Positions 63,752-64,000 of a stretch of 64,000 bases of DNA are shown here, piece after piece (positions within the stretch are counted from its first letter, which is position 1; each line of letters opens with the position of its first letter). Below the pieces are notes generated by a model. The model was not told where the DNA came from. It was given only the letters and a program-made list of their open reading frames with translations, and did no database searches. The translations under genes were made by a program, and so were the position numbers. The stretch is from the NCBI GenBank assembly GCA_963835495.1, contig CAWIFQ010000005.1:496001-560000 (forward strand), written 5' to 3'. The stretch is from Acaudatibacter sp963835495. GTDB taxonomy: Bacteria > Pseudomonadota > Alphaproteobacteria > Caulobacterales > Caulobacteraceae.

Positions 63752-64000
63752 CTACTCCTCCGACGCTTCCTTCTCGTCGCGCGCGCCCATCGCCCGTTCG
63801 GCGATGCGGGCGGACTTACCGCGGCGGTCGCGCAGGTAGTAGAGCTTGGCGCGGCGGACGGCGCCGCGGCGCTTCACTTCGATCAACTCGATCATCGGCG
63901 ACATCACCGGGAACAGGCGTTCCACGCCTTCGCCGAAGCTGATCTTGCGGACGGTGAAGCTCTCCTGCAGCCCGCCGCCGGAGCGGGCGATGCAGACCCC
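63752..64000 (-). CDS. rplS: 50S ribosomal protein L19, C-terminal 82 residues
   Basis: The minus strand from 64000 reads GVCIARSGGGLQESFTVRKI, then FGEGVERLFPVMSPMIELIE, VKRRGAVRRAKLYYLRDRRG and an acidic end to TAG 63754-63752. This is the L19 core with the RRGxVRRAKLYYLR hallmark. The N-terminus runs beyond the window. The Glu-rich tail (DEKEASEE) is typical of alphaproteobacterial L19. Confidence 0.95.
   Translation of the reverse strand, partial: GVCIARSGGGLQESFTVRKISFGEGVERLFPVMSPMIELIEVKRRGAVRRAKLYYLRDRRGKSARIAERAMGARDEKEASEE

Overview
This looks like a chromosomal segment of a high-GC alphaproteobacterium of the Caulobacterales type (Phenylobacterium or Caulobacter relatives). The evidence is a C4-pathway ALA synthase, an ArgJ with a long N-terminal extension, a secA / parvulin / argJ / mutT / flp neighbourhood, and many SDR and TetR genes. 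No phage, plasmid, IS element, tRNA, rRNA or CRISPR array is visible.

Layout. 0-3.7 kb: acetyltransferase (frameshifted), serine hydrolase, SDR and a secreted protein. 3.9-6.5 kb: a TetR regulator divergent from a carotenoid-cleavage-type oxygenase, then an odd pyrophosphatase. 6.6-14.8 kb: secA, GST, PpiC lipoprotein, argJ, quinone reductase, mutT and flp. 14.9-17.6 kb: CDF transporter, GST and queG, all with several frameshifts. 17.6-25.9 kb: cytochrome c, argE, FKBP, ilvA, CelD-like acyltransferase, TetR and Coq4, a parS-like site, DUF169 and a SpeD-like gene. Three FNR/FixK-like boxes lie in this stretch. 25.9-30.7 kb: hydrolase, CYP153-like P450, quinone reductase and TetR.

30.9-45.4 kb is the standout region. 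A leftward operon (ccmF, ccmG, ccmH, ccmI and a membrane-anchored Fe-S/FAD oxidoreductase) diverges from a rightward operon. The rightward operon encodes an inner-membrane protein with two HX13H pairs (a two-heme-b pattern), a 24-heme cytochrome, a cytochrome with about 32 heme sites built from perfect 282-bp tandem repeats, an outer-membrane beta-barrel with a TPR region, and ALA synthase. Together they supply precursor (hemA), part of the heme-attachment machinery (ccm), a probable quinol-side entry, about 56 c-type hemes and an outer-membrane barrel. The simplest reading is a trans-envelope electron conduit, possibly for extracellular electron transfer; the direction and partner cannot be read from sequence.

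45.5-50.9 kb is a copper-defence locus (csoR, Met-rich outer-membrane protein, copC and copD leftward; copA rightward) with a clear CsoR-type operator between. 50.9-64 kb is ordinary: VOC, SDRs, cupin, membrane proteins, a peptidoglycan-recycling pair (LD-carboxypeptidase and Mpl-like ligase), a dipeptide-type double ABC ATPase, an AGE-family epimerase, a LysR regulator and the 3' end of rplS.

Caveat: at least seven genes, including secA and hemA, carry one-base-scale frameshifts, with about ten of them between 14.9 and 17.6 kb. Most are probably sequence errors. Extragenic palindromic elements occur near 22.2, 23.9, 26.9, 45.4, 52.8 and 63.7 kb.
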